A stretch of 64,000 nucleotides of DNA from Lineus longissimus. Taxonomy: Eukaryota > Nemertea > Pilidiophora > Heteronemertea > Lineidae. Shown in pieces: positions 61,001 through 64,000 of the stretch. Each line of letters starts with the position of its first letter. Positions within the stretch are counted from its first letter, which is position 1. A program made the position numbers and the translations under genes. Under the pieces are notes generated by a model. That model made no database searches and had not been told where the DNA came from. It saw only the letters and a program-made list of their open reading frames with translations. The stretch spans positions 1,054,001 to 1,118,000 of the forward strand of contig NC_088323.1 in NCBI RefSeq assembly GCF_910592395.1, in the 5' to 3' direction.

Positions 61001-63153
61001 ACCTAAGTCAGCCTAAAAGTCCACTGAATTGGCTCCTGCCCAATGAAGAGCAACCACATGTAAAACTCTGAATCTTTTACATGACAACATCGATTCCTCT
61101 TTTGGAAATTGCTTGCAATTGATTTCTAAAACCACCAACTCCTGGACAAGAGCCTAACGTGGCCCAGATTTGCATTAAGACGTGTATTCATTGTGAAGAG
61201 AGACACGCAAACAGACATACTTGTTTTGACGTCACACTTCGCATTCGCAATCACTGTACAGGACTGGGTCTGATTCCAACCCTCCTTCTGGCAGTCTCTA
61301 CATGGTTGACAGGTTTCCGAGTTAGAGACGATTGAAGAGAAGTTGATACTCTTTATGCAGGGTATACATGTTACATCACTTATGTTGGTCCCTTGAAAAC
61401 AAGAAAGGAATACTGTATTATGATATATCACAGGACTTTCCCCATCATTTCAAAAAGGACACGATACCAAACAACACTTTACCTAAATAATTCATATTAG
61501 AGTCAATTTCACATTATTTGATGGGCCTCAACTTCGTTATATATCTTCATACTGACTCCAGTAGAACGTTTTGAGAATCGTTCATCGGGATATGTCTGAC
61601 TATGACCTACCGGATTTATCCACACCATATCCCTTGCCACACTTAAGAAACGGCAAACACTTTGCATTTGGCGTCCTATGCTTTTCTCGCCAAAACCCTG
61701 GAGGACATCCACAGACGATATCATGGTCGGGCTTACACTCCGCGGTCATAATCTCATTAGCCCCATTGCAATGTGTCCTGCAGTGTTTACAGCCGTGGTA
61801 GGCGTTCCATGCCTGTGTGTAATCGCCTGTCGGACAGGCCCCACAGACCGTTGAATTCGTGTCATCTTGATGACAATCCTTCACCACGTAGGAGCCTGGT
61901 GGACATTTCACACATTGTTTATGGCTATCGCCAGATGTGACTGTGTATGTGTTACCCTGAAATGGTGAACATGGTATTTGGAAGGAGTGCACGCACTAGC
62001 GCCGGGCTGGTACAGGGAATGGTCGGTCCAATTTCAAATCATTTCAATTCAAGTTACTGCATGTTTGTAGTCCCGGGTACGTTAGGCTAGACCGATGGTG
62101 GGAGACACCCCACTGGAGTCGCTAGTCACTAAACACAATATGAGTGACTATTAGTAGGCCTACGTAAATGGAAGACGCTGAATTAACTCTGGACTAAATT
62201 AGCCTAGGCCTAATAACATTGCTGAAACGTGTTTGCCTCTGAGACACGCGCCCTTACAAGACTTACGTCTGCCATAATGCACTGGGGTCAATTATGATAT
62301 GTATTGATTGGCAATGCTTTTCCTGCAATGGTTGCAATGTCTGGGTGTGAGACCCTAGTCCAAATAATAGACCAGTCATGATAGGCAAGTAAAAGATTTT
62401 GAAATTCTGTGTTTGACTGAATCAGAATTAATAATCCCCAGTAAAATCCCCCTAATAGGCTACGCATAATTGATAAAGATTTTGTGAAATATTTGGCCTG
62501 AAACCAAAGTCAATGTTTTTTGTCTACATGTATGTATGGTTGACCTTATAAGTGCGTCGCAGTTACCTACATGATATGACTGTAGTTTATCTATACGCGC
62601 TACGTGCTTCATGAAAGAAATTAGGCCATTGTGCACTGTTATGCTCTATAATTCTACGCAGTAGAATTATCTGCTACGAGTGTCCTGTAGTCTTCAATCC
62701 TTAATTACACTTGAAATCATTACCTCAGCCACCAGATTGCCGTTGTACCCAATGCAGGACCCATTGCGTGCTCTTGTCAGACCAGAGAACGAACCCAAGA
62801 TTTTCATTGACTGGTCACAAAGCAGCTTCGCCCAGATATCAATAGTACTCACTGCAACATTAGAGTAACCAGACTAAAGTCTTTAGCCTGGTTACTCTAA
62901 GCTGCAACCATGGTAGAAAACCACTACCATGACTACCGTATTGTTAGTAGCCTAGGGGACAATACAATCTATGTGTTGAATGATACATTCGTTATCCTGA
63001 AATATCATGTTCGAGACATTGTCCGGGTTAGAATCCTAGAACTACACATGTGGCAGTGGAGCCTAGAGTAGGCCGAAGTTAGAAAAAAATCAAAAATCTT
63101 ACCGCAAAAGTCGTTTGAAGAACAAATGGAATGATCAACATCAAGACAGACAT
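58045..63153 (-). CDS. TNFRSF-like: TNF receptor superfamily member with death domain (9 exons), NGFR/p75-like architecture
   Basis: Type I membrane receptor. Minus-strand exons in transcript order: 63153-63103, 61956-61611, 61391-61221, 60714-60643, 60304-60178, 59041-58953, 58872-58831, 58585-58419, 58185-58045. All joins are in frame, giving 401 aa. Signal peptide MSVLMLIIPFVLQTTFA fills exon 1 and joins in phase 0 to GNTYTVTSGDSHKQC. Cysteine-rich domains span about residues 31-188 with repeated CPPG.Y/CP.G.Y starts; the last reads IKSINFSSIVSNSETC and resembles the p75 neurotrophin receptor repeat. A Ser/Thr-rich stalk is exon 4. A single TM segment (SSIIASVCVVVIIVGIVIYV) is followed by a CKC Cys pair and basic residues. 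A juxtamembrane segment carries RRRISNISLRS. The C-terminus fits a divergent death domain: IAENLIQLTG, VFPWLGRKLGY, VFLIWKDKN, LFREIFNTLDARKDVF. The 42-bp exon 58872-58831 has a weak acceptor and is the least certain piece. Confidence 0.86.
62860..62900. repeat. Near-perfect 41-base hairpin
   Basis: TTAGAGTAACCAG at 62860-62872 and its exact complement CTGGTTACTCTAA at 62888-62900 flank a second nested palindrome, CTAAAG-T-CTTTAG. The two are separated only by one A/C mismatch. It lies in the first intron of the TNF receptor gene. It is too short for a canonical animal microRNA precursor and could be the end of a foldback or MITE-like element. Confidence 0.85.
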
Positions 63154-64000
63154 GAGATGGCTTGTTGTTCCAGACAGTGAAGGGCACCTTCTGAAGTTTT
63201 GCGTTCGTTACCTACCCCAGAGATGGCGTGGCGGTGATGTGTCTCCTGGAATGTTCTTTACTTAGAATTTGGGTCGATGTTGGTGACGTCACAATACATG
63301 GTACATTACATTATTCTGAAGCCGCCGTGTCGTACCAGCTCGGGGTGAAAATTCCATTTGACTGCTTCGTTCGGCGAAAGGTTCCAAGCACGCGGCAGTA
63401 TTGTGTGGTAGACATATTTTAAGTGTCAAATGGCCCAATCTATAGGCCATGGGGGCCAATTCAGGCAGAGGCGGATTGTGTCATAAAAGTTTCAAAGCTC
63501 TCTCTGAAGATGGCGCAGCTATCGAATCTTGTTCTGTAGGGCCACCGTCTCTATAGTCACCTTTCCCCGAGCAATCTTTGACTCAACGTGCAAGGATAAT
63601 TTTCCATAGGTGTGACTAAATATTTTAATACCAGTCTTGTCGGTGTGAAATGAATCTAATTTTGTCCATGATGCTTTTATTCTTAGGTGTGGTCTTTTGT
63701 CCATCGAAACCATCAATGAGATAATTGTTACATTACTGTCGCGCAACCAGCATAAAATTGAACAACAAACTCTTTACTCAGAAATATCTCTTTAATTTTG
63801 CTATGTACAAAAATACATCCTATCCAATGTACATCAACATGATCGAAGGTCAACATGACATCCATGTCTCTAATATACAGCTATAATAAATCTGGAGAAA
63901 GTTACTGAAATGCTTCCAAATGATAGGTTCCCAAAGGAATGTCACCCTCTCCTCTACTTTTGCAACAACTTGGATCCGTGCCTGAAAAAGTGTTTTTCAT
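63154..64000. other. Upstream flank of the TNF receptor gene
   Basis: This contains the rest of the putative first exon (5' UTR side of 63153) and presumably the promoter. A minus-strand frame at 63519-63746 encodes an alternating hydrophobic/polar, beta-strand-like segment (KLSLHVESKIARGKVTIETV) ending at a TAG. I cannot place it in a gene and no clear splice acceptor precedes it. Confidence 0.4.

Noticed and set aside
63103-63190. Reading this segment as a Cys-containing exon (VPFTVWNNKPSHVC...)
   Set aside because: Splicing it in that frame to the next receptor exon creates an immediate stop, whereas the alternative frame gives a signal peptide in perfect phase.
1-64000. CRISPR arrays, bacterial operons, rRNA genes or provirus
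   Set aside because: No regularly spaced repeats, ribosome-binding-site-led gene strings, rRNA-like sequence or recognisable viral or long terminal repeat structure was seen.

Overview
This window is nuclear DNA from an animal. Genes are split by GT-AG introns, intergenic space is long and AT-leaning, and microsatellites and tRNA-like repeat relics are present. The gene families are metazoan: a nicotinic acetylcholine receptor, peptide-receptor-type class A GPCRs, an SLC28 nucleoside transporter and a TNF receptor with a death domain. Together with ten copies of the palindrome TAGGCCTA, this suggests a marine invertebrate, perhaps an ambulacrarian. The taxon call is a guess.

Layout. 1-14884: no gene I can recognise. 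14885-42812 (+): a nicotinic acetylcholine receptor alpha-type subunit. Its exon 1 carries the signal peptide, and intron 1 is about 18 kb. Two intronless, paralogous rhodopsin-family GPCR genes lie inside that intron on the opposite strand (22936-24018 and 27360-28472). The receptor has three tandem copies of its 110-bp exon 4 (34982-35091, 35572-35681, 36117-36226). All three share phase and length, which is the signature of mutually exclusive splicing of a segment carrying ligand-site loops D and A. 42813-47722: likely 3' UTR and intergenic DNA, including an imperfect ATC/CAT microsatellite zone. 47723-52882 (+): a 12-exon concentrative nucleoside transporter (SLC28/CNT) of 652 aa. Several of its substrate-site residues differ from the family norm. 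53725-54738 (+): an intronless type II membrane glycosyltransferase of the GT32/DXD class. 56201-57555 (+): a three-exon gene for a 179-aa secreted, helix-rich protein of unknown family. 58045-63153 (-): a nine-exon TNF receptor superfamily gene encoding signal peptide, cysteine-rich domains, Ser/Thr stalk, one transmembrane segment and a divergent death domain. It converges on the secreted-protein gene. 63154-64000: nothing firmly identified.

The genes do not form an operon. The left half is neuronal or neuropeptide signalling, with the GPCRs nested in the cholinergic receptor. The right half holds a transporter, a Golgi-type enzyme, an orphan secreted protein and a death receptor. All exon joins were worked out by hand from splice sites and reading phase, and none has been checked against transcripts.
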